Assembly: GCA_029001845.1 (NCBI GenBank)
Contig: JAREWP010000076.1
Location: 36,876-100,875, forward strand
Direction of reading: 5' to 3'
Origin: Candidatus Magnetocorallium paracelense
GTDB taxonomy: Bacteria; Nitrospirota; Thermodesulfovibrionia; Thermodesulfovibrionales; Magnetobacteriaceae
DNA: 64,000 nt
Part shown: positions 16,943 through 25,487 of the stretch, in pieces
Position numbering within the stretch: the stretch's first letter is position 1
Layout: each line of letters begins with the position of its first letter
Program-made: the position numbers and the translations under genes
Notes under the pieces: model-generated
Told to the model about the DNA's origin: nothing
Database searches by the model: none
What the model saw: the letters and a program-made list of their open reading frames with translations, nothing else

Positions 16943-18652
16943 TCAACTTATTTTTAATGTTCTTAACCTGTTTATTGCACAGGCCAGTTCCTGCCCTCTG
17001 AATGTTGCCATATCTCCGGTCGGAAACTTTGTCAAAATATCGAGACCATGATCAGAGATATCCCTCATAACCAGTTGTATTATTTCACCCAGACTCCTGG
17101 CGCCGTTAATATATTTATTAAGGGCATAATATATAGCCATTCCTATCGCTCTTGTCTGACTGCTGTCTACGATCTGCTCGACTGCGCCAAGATCAATATT
17201 ATAATTACCGAAATCTATCGATTTCAATCCTCTTGCAACAATTTTTGCATCACTCTTTCCCCTTGACGGATCGAATCCGCTCTTTACAGGGAATCTCTTT
17301 TTTAAAGCACCAAAATCAGGACCACCCTCCGCTTTCCGGCCGTTTTTATACTTGCCGGCTATCTCCTTTGCCTTTTCCGTTACATCTACAGAAAGATATT
17401 CGTCCATACAAATAACGATATCCGCTACATCAAAATAGTCTCCTGAACCACCCATAACAAGTACTACCGAAACTCCAAACTCATCTCTAAGTTGACGCAT
17501 TTTATCGATAAAAGGCGTGACAGGCTCCTTATCCTTCGAAACCAGCTCCTGCATTCTCCTGTCTCTGATCATAAAATTGGTTGCCGATGTATCCTCATCG
17601 ATCAGTAACAAATCGGTTCCAATTTCTACGGCTTCGAGAATATTAGCTGCCTGAGACGTGCTGCCGCTTGCATCTTCAGTAGAAAAAGAGGTTGTGTCCA
17701 AACCAAGGGGCAGATTATTTATAAAAGGCGAGACATCTACATTACTAACCCGTCGGCCATCTTCTGACCTTATTTTAACGGCATTGGCCACAGTTACGGT
17801 AAATTCCCTTCCGTCCCCCGGTATATGGTTGTACACACCAAGCTCAAGAGCTTTTAAAAGAGTCGACTTACCGTGATAGCCGCCTCCTGCAATTAATGTA
17901 ATACCGGCCGGAATTCCCATACCTGTAATTTTACCGGCATTAGGTAAATTGATTTCCACTCTCAGACTGTCAGGTGAGGTAAATTGTACGACATGCTTTG
18001 ACAACAAAGGGCAGTTATCCGCACCGCTTGCGCGAGGCAGGATGGCGCCGTCAGGTACAAAAGCTTTAAGGCCAAGCGTTTTTAACTCACTTCTTATGAA
18101 ATCTGCATCTTCAACGGTTTTAACATGTTTGGACATGGAGTCATTATCAATATTTTCGTAAAATAACGAATCAAGAACAATTCTCGGAATCTCGGCGAAT
18201 ATAATAGTTTCAGCCTCTTTGCCGGCCACGGACCTGCCAAAAGCCGGCAGACCGAGAGTAAAACGCACCTCTATCGACTCATTGTCAACGCTCACAGCCG
18301 ATATTTCCAATACCTCCTGCCCGGGCGTGTCGATTGACAGAAGACCACTTTTACCGACGCCTCTGACACCCTTTGAGTATTTTCCAACGGACTTTGAGAA
18401 TTGTCTCGCAAGATAATCTCGCAGCGCAATTTCACGGGATTTTGTGTGAAAAATTTCGAGAGGGATTGCCGATCTTTTCAAAGATACTCTCACCCTTACT
18501 CTGCTGGGCAGTGCAAAGGGATCTCCCTGGACATGATCTATAATAAACACATAATCGCTAAAATCATAACTTCCGGTTGTATCCTTATACGCCTTATAGC
18601 CTTTACCGTTGATCCTTTTTAATATACGCCTTAATTCTTCCTTATTTTTCAT
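16943..18652 (-). CDS. ABC-class ATPase of the PF09818 (COG3044) type
   Basis: A 569-aa protein, the full length of the 'predicted ATPase of the ABC class' family. P-loop in a Gly-rich loop (AGGGYHGKSTLLKALE, ~residues 258-273), LLLIDEDTSATNFMIRD as Walker B, and LVMGGSGDYFDVAD as a downstream sensor/H-loop region. There are no transmembrane helices, so it is soluble and not a transporter subunit. The molecular role of the family is not established; an RNA- or nucleic-acid-related role is only a suggestion. ATG 18652 follows GGTGA. It lies 81 bp upstream of cheR and is probably the first gene of the transcript, an unusual neighbour for a chemosensory set. Confidence 0.9.
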   Translation of the reverse strand: MKNKEELRRILKRINGKGYKAYKDTTGSYDFSDYVFIIDHVQGDPFALPSRVRVRVSLKRSAIPLEIFHTKSREIALRDYLARQFSKSVGKYSKGVRGVGKSGLLSIDTPGQEVLEISAVSVDNESIEVRFTLGLPAFGRSVAGKEAETIIFAEIPRIVLDSLFYENIDNDSMSKHVKTVEDADFIRSELKTLGLKAFVPDGAILPRASGADNCPLLSKHVVQFTSPDSLRVEINLPNAGKITGMGIPAGITLIAGGGYHGKSTLLKALELGVYNHIPGDGREFTVTVANAVKIRSEDGRRVSNVDVSPFINNLPLGLDTTSFSTEDASGSTSQAANILEAVEIGTDLLLIDEDTSATNFMIRDRRMQELVSKDKEPVTPFIDKMRQLRDEFGVSVVLVMGGSGDYFDVADIVICMDEYLSVDVTEKAKEIAGKYKNGRKAEGGPDFGALKKRFPVKSGFDPSRGKSDAKIVARGLKSIDFGNYNIDLGAVEQIVDSSQTRAIGMAIYYALNKYINGARSLGEIIQLVMRDISDHGLDILTKFPTGDMATFRGQELACAINRLRTLKIS

Positions 18653-18671
18653 CTTTCACCGGAGATCCAAA

Positions 18672-18730
18672 GGTGCTTTGCTCCTTAAGTGAATGACATT
18701 GACCTCCACTATAAAACCATGCACTTAAGC
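18672..18730. repeat. MITE family A remnant (3' end, then possible 5' end)
   Basis: 18672-18701 is the right end of family A (GGTGCTTTGCTCCTTAAGTG, then AATGACATTG). ACCATGCACTTAAG at 18717-18730 resembles the left end of another copy in the same orientation. The rest of 18731-19015 is A/T-rich with no supported gene; TATAAT at 18924-18929 could be a -10 box. Confidence 0.6.
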
Positions 18731-19025
18731 TTCAAATCAATCTATTTTAACAGTATATAAGAGTTTTTAGGAAGGAAGACATCGTTGAGAGAGTTTCTGT
18801 TCTAATGAGCAGTCATGATATCTTAAATATATTAATCTAATTAAAATCAAAACTTTACTGAAATGAATCTACAAATAAACAAAAAAAATAAAAAAACTCC
18901 TGCAACATCTAACTTGGATGTGGTATAATCCGGAGAATAATCATAGTTCTCATGTAAAGGAGATTTAGACAATATAAAACAAGATAATATTCTTAACCCT
19001 GCTTATCCGAATACCTGTCTAAAGA

Positions 19026-19159
19026 CAATACCAATAACTTAAGGGGTGAAGCACCTTCCGATGGAATCGGGTCATGTTTGAGAAGGCGAAGCGCAGCGAA
19101 GCCTTCGAGTTTAGCCGCTGAAGGCGGAAGGTGCTTTGTTCTTTAAATTAATGACAATG
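19026..19159. mobile_element. MITE family A, copy 3
   Basis: A 134-bp element with family-A ends (ACCAATAACTTAAGGGG / TTCTTTAAATTAATGACAAT). Flanks 19016-19025 (TGTCTAAAGA) and 19160-19169 (TTCCTAAAGA) match at 8 of 10. It is inserted 64 bp upstream of the hydroxyacyl-CoA dehydrogenase start, so it may have separated the cassette from an upstream promoter. Confidence 0.87.
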
Positions 19160-19222
19160 TTCCTAAAGAATTAATGGGATGTGCTTTTATCACGAATCAA
19201 TTTTATAAATGATGGAGGGATT

Positions 19223-20080
19223 GTGAGTATTAAGAAAGTTGCCGTTTTGGGCGCAGGCGTCATGGGAGGCGGTGTCGCTCAAAACCTCGCACAAAAGGGT
19301 TACGATGTGGTTTTAGTGGATTTAACCGATGAAATCCTGGAAAAATCCAAGACCGAGATAATCAATAATATTAGATTTCAGAGTTTCTTTACAAAAAGCG
19401 AGACCGTAAGCGATCCGGACGAAATACTGGGTAGAATAAAATTTACAACCGACTATGAACTTATTGGAGATGCCGAGTATCTTGTGGAGAATGTAATCGA
19501 GAAACAAAATGTCAAAAGAGAGGTCTACAAAAAAATAGACAAAATATGCAGGGACGATACTATTTTCGCCTGCAACACCTCGGCTATTCCGATTACACAA
19601 ATCGCCTCTGCTACAAAAAGACCCCAGCAAGTCATAGGCATACACTTCATGAATCCCGTCCCGCTGAAAACAACGGTAGAAGTAATCAAAGGCTTTCATA
19701 CATCAGATAAAACAATCGATATAACAAAAGAATTACTCTCGAATATGGGTAAAGAGTCTATTATCGTCAACGATTCCCCCGGTTTCGTATCCAACAGGGT
19801 TTTGATGCTTACCATAAACGAAGCTGTATACCTGGTCCATGAAAATGTCTCTTCCGTTGAAGATGTGGACGGTGTATTCAAATCATGCTTCGGACACCCA
19901 ATGGGGCCGCTGGAAACAGCCGACCTTATCGGACTCGATACGATTCTTTATTCTATTGAAGTCTTATATGAGAGTTTTAATGACAGTAAATACAGACCCT
20001 GCCCTTTACTGAAGAAGATGGTGGACGCAGGATTATACGGCAGAAAGAGCGGCAAAGGATTTTACGATTATAATATATAA
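19223..20080 (+). CDS. NAD-dependent 3-hydroxyacyl-CoA dehydrogenase family (FkbK-like)
   Basis: A 285-aa enzyme. N-terminal Rossmann fold ([21 protein letters not shown]), catalytic region with NTSAIPIT and HFMNPVPL (His), PGFVSNRVL, and a C-terminal dimerisation domain ending [21 protein letters not shown]. The family oxidises 3-hydroxyacyl groups. In methoxy-/hydroxymalonyl-ACP pathways the homologue FkbK/ZmaG acts on glyceryl-ACP to give the semialdehyde. Start: GTG 19223 is preceded by GGAGGG and matches family N-termini; the in-frame GTG at 19181 would add 14 unrelated residues. It is the first gene of a KJIH-like cassette that continues to 22923. Confidence 0.9.
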   Translation: MSIKKVAVLGAGVMGGGVAQNLAQKGYDVVLVDLTDEILEKSKTEIINNIRFQSFFTKSETVSDPDEILGRIKFTTDYELIGDAEYLVENVIEKQNVKREVYKKIDKICRDDTIFACNTSAIPITQIASATKRPQQVIGIHFMNPVPLKTTVEVIKGFHTSDKTIDITKELLSNMGKESIIVNDSPGFVSNRVLMLTINEAVYLVHENVSSVEDVDGVFKSCFGHPMGPLETADLIGLDTILYSIEVLYESFNDSKYRPCPLLKKMVDAGLYGRKSGKGFYDYNI

Positions 20081-20132
20081 ATAACCCCCAGCCCCACTTT
20101 GTTGAGTGGAAAAGATAAGGTGAACGATAATT

Positions 20133-20372
20133 ATGACTATTGAAGAAATCAGAGATAAAATTCGCACTTTTCTCTCTAAATTTATAAAAAACAAGGAAAT
20201 AGACGACGACTTCGACCTTTTTGGCTCCAAACTGTTAAACTCAATGTTTGCAATGCAAATGGTTATGTTCGTTGAAAAGGAATTTAAAATAAAGGTAGAG
20301 AATAAAGACCTTAAGATCGACAACTTCAAATCCATAAACGCATTAAAGAGTTTTGTTTCAGGTAAATTGTAA
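20133..20372 (+). CDS. Discrete acyl carrier protein (FkbJ-like)
   Basis: A 79-aa protein of the size and helix pattern of an ACP. Phosphopantetheine would attach to Ser37 in LLNSMFAMQMVMFVEKEF. That pattern (N-S-[LM]-FAMQ, FVEKEF) is closer to the stand-alone ACPs of extender-unit pathways than to fatty-acid AcpP (DSLD). It would carry the glyceryl/hydroxymalonyl unit made by the neighbouring genes. AAGGTGA lies 9 nt upstream of ATG 20133; the spacer from the dehydrogenase is 52 bp. Confidence 0.9.
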   Translation: MTIEEIRDKIRTFLSKFIKNKEIDDDFDLFGSKLLNSMFAMQMVMFVEKEFKIKVENKDLKIDNFKSINALKSFVSGKL

Positions 20373-20406
20373 CGATAAACGATAGACACCCTCTAATGAA
20401 TGCCTT

Positions 20407-20651
20407 ACACAAAGACACAGAGATACAAAATTTTTTATTTCAATGTTTAGGAAGATATTTAAACTATTTTAGCAACTGCTTAGTTGTATAGACTGAAGGC
20501 TGAAGACTGTCAGGTAAAACATACGCTGTCGATAAAACTTTAAGCTTTTTATTGATCAACGCGCCAAATTCATTTGATTTCCTGCTTCAATCTTCAGCTT
20601 AGTATACCTGAGTAGTTACCAATTTTATCTTTCTTTGCGCCTTTGTGTGTG
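20407..20651. repeat. Palindromic repeat family E split by an inserted family-C element
   Basis: The left arm ACACAAAGACACAGAGATAC (20407-20426) and the right arm TCTTTCTTTGCGCCTTTGTG (20629-20648) are inverted relatives. A family-C element lies between them at 20472-20612, so the two arms were one palindrome before insertion. No gene in 20373-20707. Confidence 0.65.
20472..20612. mobile_element. Palindromic element family C, copy 2 (inverted)
   Basis: The reverse complement matches 15183-15318 at both ends (CTGAAGGCTGAAGACTGTCA ... CTTCAGCTTAGTATACCTGA). Flanking 11-mers 20461-20471 and 20613-20623 share CNATTTTA-type identity (8 of 11). Confidence 0.7.
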
Positions 20652-20707
20652 AAACATTAATGACATTGTGAGAAACAATATATACTTGTATTACACCGGG
20701 GAGTATT

Positions 20708-21844
20708 ATGGAGATAGAACTTACAGACAAACAACTTGAGGATCAGAAGATATTCAAAGAATTTACAGATAATGAAATAGCACCATATGCCGATCGAAAC
20801 GACAATGAGGAGAGGACTCCTCCCGAGACGATTGAAAAGCTGGCAAACAAGGGGTATCTTGGATTTGTAATTCCTGAAGAGCATGGCGGTTCAGGTGGGG
20901 ATATGATAACCTACGGCCTGCTTTGTGAAGAAATAGGAAGAGGAAGTTCATCAATCCTGAGCCTTCTTACCGTACAAGGAATGACTTCCCTGAGTATTCT
21001 CAGATGGGGAGACGACCACCAAATAGAAAAGTATCTTTCAGGGCTTGCCAAAGGTGAAATGATCGGCGCCTTTGGTCTCACGGAACCTAATATTGGCAGC
21101 GACGCCAACAATGTCGAGACAGTTGCGGAGCTCAGAAACGGGAAGTATATTCTAAATGGCAGGAAAAAGTGGATATCCTTTGGACAGATAGCCGACATTT
21201 TCTTAATTCTTGCACAGTGTAACGGAAAACCGACAACCTTTATTGTCGAAAAAAATACACCCGGATTTTCCGTTCATCCCCTTTCCGGGCTGATGGGTTT
21301 CAGATCCGCCATGATAGCGGAACTCCATCTAAATGAGTGCGCCATACCTGAAGAAAATCTGTTAGGTAAAATAGGGTTTGGTTTTTCATATGTCGTTAAT
21401 TATGCTCTCGATTTTGGTAGATATAATGTCGGATGGGGATGTGTCGGCCTCATAAGGGCGGCTCTTGAGGCAAGCCTTTTATATACACAGTCTCGAAAGC
21501 AATTTGGGGCATTATTGAGAAAACACCAGCTTATTCAACAAATGATCACCGATATGATTACGGATCTGACCGCTGCCAGGATGCTCTCTTATCAGGCCGG
21601 TTATCTGAAAGACTCGGGGGACCCCAGAACGATTATGGAAACATCGATAGCCAAATACTTCGCCTCTCGGGCAGCCGTAAAAGCGTCGGGCAACGCGCTA
21701 CAGATTCACGGCGCGAACGGAACAAGCAGCGAATATCCTGTGCAGCGATACTTTAGAGACGCAAAAATCATGGAAATAATAGAAGGAAGCACACAGATGC
21801 AACAGATGATTATTTCCAGATATGGGTATCAGCATTTTATATAG
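20708..21844 (+). CDS. Acyl-CoA dehydrogenase family protein (FkbI-like)
   Basis: A 378-aa FAD enzyme of standard ACAD length. N-terminal helical domain (to ~115), beta domain with FGLTEPNIGSDANN and WISFGQIADIF, and C-terminal helical domain with RKQFGALLRKHQLIQQMITD, ALQIHGANGTSSEYPVQRYF and MEIIEGSTQMQQ. The Glu in EGSTQ is at the catalytic-base position. In hydroxymalonyl-ACP pathways the homologue FkbI/ZmaE oxidises the ACP-bound semialdehyde. Strong GGGGAG lies 6 nt before ATG 20708. It is embedded between the discrete ACP and the FkbH-like gene, which argues for extender-unit synthesis instead of beta-oxidation (no thiolase or hydratase nearby). Confidence 0.92.
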   Translation: MEIELTDKQLEDQKIFKEFTDNEIAPYADRNDNEERTPPETIEKLANKGYLGFVIPEEHGGSGGDMITYGLLCEEIGRGSSSILSLLTVQGMTSLSILRWGDDHQIEKYLSGLAKGEMIGAFGLTEPNIGSDANNVETVAELRNGKYILNGRKKWISFGQIADIFLILAQCNGKPTTFIVEKNTPGFSVHPLSGLMGFRSAMIAELHLNECAIPEENLLGKIGFGFSYVVNYALDFGRYNVGWGCVGLIRAALEASLLYTQSRKQFGALLRKHQLIQQMITDMITDLTAARMLSYQAGYLKDSGDPRTIMETSIAKYFASRAAVKASGNALQIHGANGTSSEYPVQRYFRDAKIMEIIEGSTQMQQMIISRYGYQHFI

Positions 21845-21882
21845 GCATTCGACATAAGTTGGAAGAACAGAGCAATTTACCA

Positions 21883-22923
21883 ATGAAGCCGATTGAGGAA
21901 AGAAAGATTAAATGTGTCGTCTGGGATCTGGATAACACCCTTTGGGACGGCGTTCTGCTTGAAGACAAAAACGTTACCCTTCGACAGGAGGCGCTGGAAA
22001 CCATCAAGACCCTGGACAGCAGGGGAATTTTGCACTCCGTTGCAAGTAAAAACGACTTTGATACCGCCATGTCCAAGATCGAAGAATTTGGACTGAAAGA
22101 GTATTTCCTCTATCCTAAAATAAACTGGAATCCCAAGTCCGATTCTGTTTTGGAAATCACAAAACTGATAAATATCGGCATCGATACAATAGCCTTTATA
22201 GACGATCAACCCTTTGAAAGGGATGAAGTCAGCTATGCACTTCCCGATGTTCTCTGCATAGACTCCCTGGATATTTCCAAAGTACCCCGCCTGCCCGAGA
22301 TGATGCCCCGCTTTATCACCGAAGATTCCAAAAACAGAAGACATATGTATATGGCCGATATCTGTCGCAATAAAATAGAGAACGAGTTCAAAGGCCCCCA
22401 GGAAGAGTTCCTTGCCGGGTTGAATATGGTATTTACAATATCAAAAGCAAAAGAGGAAGATCTGAAGCGAGCCGAGGAACTTACTGTGCGAACCCATCAA
22501 CTGAATACGACCGGTTACACCTATTCCTATGAGGAGCTCGATCGATTCAGAAAATCGGACAATCACAAACTGTTGATAGCAAGCCTTACGGACAAGTACG
22601 GCAGCTATGGCAAAATCGGATTGGTTTTATTAGAGTGCGTCGAAAATCTCTATACAATTAAACTCCTTCTCATGTCCTGTCGTGTGATGTCAAGGGGAGT
22701 GGGTTCTATTATGATAAATCATATAAGAAATATGGCCAGAAAGGAAGGCGCTGTATTAAGAGCGATAATGGTCCCCAGCGAAGTTAACAGAATGATGTAT
22801 GTAACCTACAAATTTTCCCACTTCACCGAGATTGAAGAATCCGACTCCTTAGTCCTTTTCGAAAACGACTTAACAACGGTACAGGACTTCCCCGAATATG
22901 TAGATGTAAAAATTGTCGATTAA
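21883..22923 (+). CDS. FkbH-like HAD-superfamily (HAD-IIIC) glyceryl-ACP forming protein
   Basis: From ATG 21883 the protein is 346 aa, the usual FkbH length. HAD motif I is WDLDNTLWDG (Asp15, Asp17), followed by SVASKNDF and FIDDQPFERDEV. The C-terminal acyltransferase-like part has RTHQLNTTG and MSCRVMSRGVG, which carries the conserved Cys used by FkbH proteins to move the phosphoglycerate-derived glyceryl group to an ACP. Known role: transfer from 1,3-bisphosphoglycerate to ACP. An in-frame TTG at 21859 would add 8 residues; neither start has an ideal Shine-Dalgarno. It ends 18 bp before a hybrid histidine kinase, suggesting co-transcription. Confidence 0.9.
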   Translation: MKPIEERKIKCVVWDLDNTLWDGVLLEDKNVTLRQEALETIKTLDSRGILHSVASKNDFDTAMSKIEEFGLKEYFLYPKINWNPKSDSVLEITKLINIGIDTIAFIDDQPFERDEVSYALPDVLCIDSLDISKVPRLPEMMPRFITEDSKNRRHMYMADICRNKIENEFKGPQEEFLAGLNMVFTISKAKEEDLKRAEELTVRTHQLNTTGYTYSYEELDRFRKSDNHKLLIASLTDKYGSYGKIGLVLLECVENLYTIKLLLMSCRVMSRGVGSIMINHIRNMARKEGAVLRAIMVPSEVNRMMYVTYKFSHFTEIEESDSLVLFENDLTTVQDFPEYVDVKIVD

Positions 22924-22941
22924 TGCTTAGAGCAGCAAGCA

Positions 22942-25311
22942 ATGAACATCCTCAATAAAATACCTCTCACACTCAAACTGACACTCCTCCTTATTCTGAT
23001 GATTTGCGGTCTTCTTACGGTAGGATATATCTCCCTCAGCAGCCTGGGTGAGATAAAGAGGGGTCTGGATACTGTATATTTCGGCAGTATGCTGCCTACG
23101 AAACAACTGAAAACAATCACGGATATGTATACAATCGAAATTGCCGAAACCATAGAAAAAACCCTATCAGAATCGTTCACCATTGATCAGGCCATAGAGG
23201 AGATCACTAAGGCAAGAGAGAAAATAGACAAAAACAGGACGCAATATTTTAACAGCTACCATAAACCGGAAGAGATGAAGCTGTTGGAGCTTGCAGACAC
23301 TGAGATGGAAAAGACGGATATCCTTATAGACAAAGTCCTCTCCCATTACAGTAAAAACGATTTAAAAGAAATAGCCGATGTTTATCATAATGAGCTGTAC
23401 AACGCTGTTTCGTCAACAAGAAAGGCCGTTTATACAGTTATCGATCATGAATACAAAGCTGCCGAAGCGGAGAAAGACAACGCCTGGATTACATACAGGA
23501 AGACCAAAAAGAGCATGCTCACAGCATTCATAATAATTGCCGTTATGGTAATTATTATTACAACACCTGTACTTACAAACATCCGGTCCAATCAAAAGGA
23601 ACTACTCACAAAAACCATAAAACTGAAAGAACTGAATGAAAACCTGGAAGACGAAAAAGACAGACTTGCCGATTTTACCGAATATCTCTCTTCCATTAAT
23701 TCGGTAGACACGGGATATCTGGCTGAAAATGCACTCTCACAACTTCTCATAGCAACAGACTCACAGATCGGTGTATTTTACCATTATCAAAACGGCCAAT
23801 TACGTCTGTTATCAAGCAAAAGCGTTGACGACACTGTTTTTGAATCGGAAAGCTTCTCCCTTTCCAATGAAGGTCTCCCTAAAAAAGCGATCGAATCCAA
23901 CAAGTGGCTCACTATAAAAGATTTGGAAGAGAGTACGATACCACAAATAGACACCGGGTTATTCAAAGCATCGATAAAGAGGATTCATGCCATACCGGTT
24001 GTTTTTAAAAATATCAAACTGGGCGTTCTCCTTCTTGCTTCCGTCTCGGACAGGGAAAAAGAAACCCCATACATCAGAGGATACATAAACAGCCTTGCGA
24101 ACTCCCTGAGTAACGCCTCATCATATGCAACAATAGAACGACAATCCTCACATCTGTCTCAGGCGAATATGGAGCTGGAAAGGGCCAATAAAATGAAAAA
24201 CGAATTCCTGGCCAATGTTTCCCACGAACTTCGCACGCCACTTAATTCTATAATAGGCTTTTCCGCTATTCTGATGAAAAACAAAAAAAATCATCTCGAC
24301 GAAAAGGAGTTGAGCCATATAGAAAAGGTAAACAGGAACGGCATATATCTTTTAAAAATAATCAATGACATCCTCGACCTGTCAAAGGTAGAAGCCGGAA
24401 GGACCGACATCGAGATTACAAGTTTTAAAATCTCGACGCTGATGACTGAAATTCTTTCGATGTTAAAAACCCAGACCCTGGACAAAAACGTATCCCTCGA
24501 ACTTATCAATCTTCTGGAAAAAGATATAGATATGGAGAGCGACGAGCAAAAGCTGAGGCAGGTAATTATAAATATCGTTGGTAATGCAATAAAATTTGTC
24601 GATCCCGGTAAAGGTAAAGTGGAAGTAATGCTTTCTCAAAGAGAAACAAACATTGTTATAGCAGTAAAAGACAATGGTATCGGCATAGAGCAGGAAAAGC
24701 AGGAAACTATATTTGACGCCTTTAGTCAGGCCGATGCAGGGTCGGCAAAAAGATATGGAGGTACAGGGCTTGGACTTACCATATCAAAGAATCTGATACA
24801 TCTGCTTGGTGGTGCAATCGATCTGGAGTCAACACCCGGAGAGGGTTCACTCTTTATTGTCACCCTCCCCTTTAAAGACAAAAACAATCGCGCTGCCGTT
24901 AATTCCGACTTCGGGAAAACTCAACCTCTCGCAATGGCGCACCCAAGGGAGCTGACAATTCTTCATATAGATGACGATGAAGACAGTCTGAACCTGATAA
25001 GAGAGTACGTCAGGGATCACGGACACAAAGTAATTCATACAAAAACCGGAGAATCCGGAATCGCCAAGGCGAAACAACACAAACCGGACGCTATCATCCT
25101 GGATGTTATACTGCCTGACATAAACGGTTGGGAAGTTCTGAAAATTCTTAAATCCGATACAGATACATCGAACATATCTGTTATTATAGTAAGTATTGTG
25201 GCTGACGAAAGAAAAGATGATGCATCCGGTGCAATGGCTTATCTGTCAAAACCCTTATCAAAGGAAGAGTTTCTAAACTCGATAAGCAATATTTCAATAC
25301 CATTAACTTAA
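22942..25311 (+). CDS. Membrane hybrid sensor histidine kinase (GAF-HisKA-HATPase-REC)
   Basis: A 789-aa protein: TM1 (~10-30), a periplasmic four-helix-bundle-like part (~35-190), TM2 (~191-212), a coiled coil, a GAF-like domain (~250-400), HisKA with phospho-His428 (FLANVSHELRTPLNS), HATPase ([30 protein letters not shown]) and a C-terminal receiver with Asp721 (ILDVILPDING). It starts 18 bp after the FkbH-like gene, with which it probably shares a transcript. The last codons (I-P-L-T-stop) come from an inserted MITE (25295-25427). Before insertion the frame would have ended five residues earlier, at S-N-I-stop. Confidence 0.94.
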   Translation: MNILNKIPLTLKLTLLLILMICGLLTVGYISLSSLGEIKRGLDTVYFGSMLPTKQLKTITDMYTIEIAETIEKTLSESFTIDQAIEEITKAREKIDKNRTQYFNSYHKPEEMKLLELADTEMEKTDILIDKVLSHYSKNDLKEIADVYHNELYNAVSSTRKAVYTVIDHEYKAAEAEKDNAWITYRKTKKSMLTAFIIIAVMVIIITTPVLTNIRSNQKELLTKTIKLKELNENLEDEKDRLADFTEYLSSINSVDTGYLAENALSQLLIATDSQIGVFYHYQNGQLRLLSSKSVDDTVFESESFSLSNEGLPKKAIESNKWLTIKDLEESTIPQIDTGLFKASIKRIHAIPVVFKNIKLGVLLLASVSDREKETPYIRGYINSLANSLSNASSYATIERQSSHLSQANMELERANKMKNEFLANVSHELRTPLNSIIGFSAILMKNKKNHLDEKELSHIEKVNRNGIYLLKIINDILDLSKVEAGRTDIEITSFKISTLMTEILSMLKTQTLDKNVSLELINLLEKDIDMESDEQKLRQVIINIVGNAIKFVDPGKGKVEVMLSQRETNIVIAVKDNGIGIEQEKQETIFDAFSQADAGSAKRYGGTGLGLTISKNLIHLLGGAIDLESTPGEGSLFIVTLPFKDKNNRAAVNSDFGKTQPLAMAHPRELTILHIDDDEDSLNLIREYVRDHGHKVIHTKTGESGIAKAKQHKPDAIILDVILPDINGWEVLKILKSDTDTSNISVIIVSIVADERKDDASGAMAYLSKPLSKEEFLNSISNISIPLT

Positions 25312-25427
25312 AGGTGAAGCGGCTTCCGACTGAAGCGGGTCATGTTTGAGAAGGTGTAGCAAAGCGGAACCTTCGAGTTTAGCCGATGAAGGCGGAAGTC
25401 GCTTTGCTCTTTAAGTTAATGACATTG
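25295..25427. mobile_element. MITE family A, copy 4 (supplies the stop of the upstream gene)
   Basis: A 133-bp family-A element. Flanks AGCAATATTT (25285-25294) and AACAATATTT (25428-25437) match at 9 of 10. The left end CAATACCATTAACTTAA is read in frame as S-I-P-L-T-stop (first base of the Ser codon from the flank), so the element overlaps the 3' end of the kinase gene. Confidence 0.92.
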
Positions 25428-25487
25428 AACAATATTTAATAATCCTGTCAAAATATTAAAAACCTGTTCATTAACCGGGGAGGACTT

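Noticed and set aside
20133..20372. ACP considered as the fatty-acid AcpP
   Set aside because: The Ser context (LLNSMF) and the neighbours fit extender-unit pathways; the fab genes are 23 kb away.
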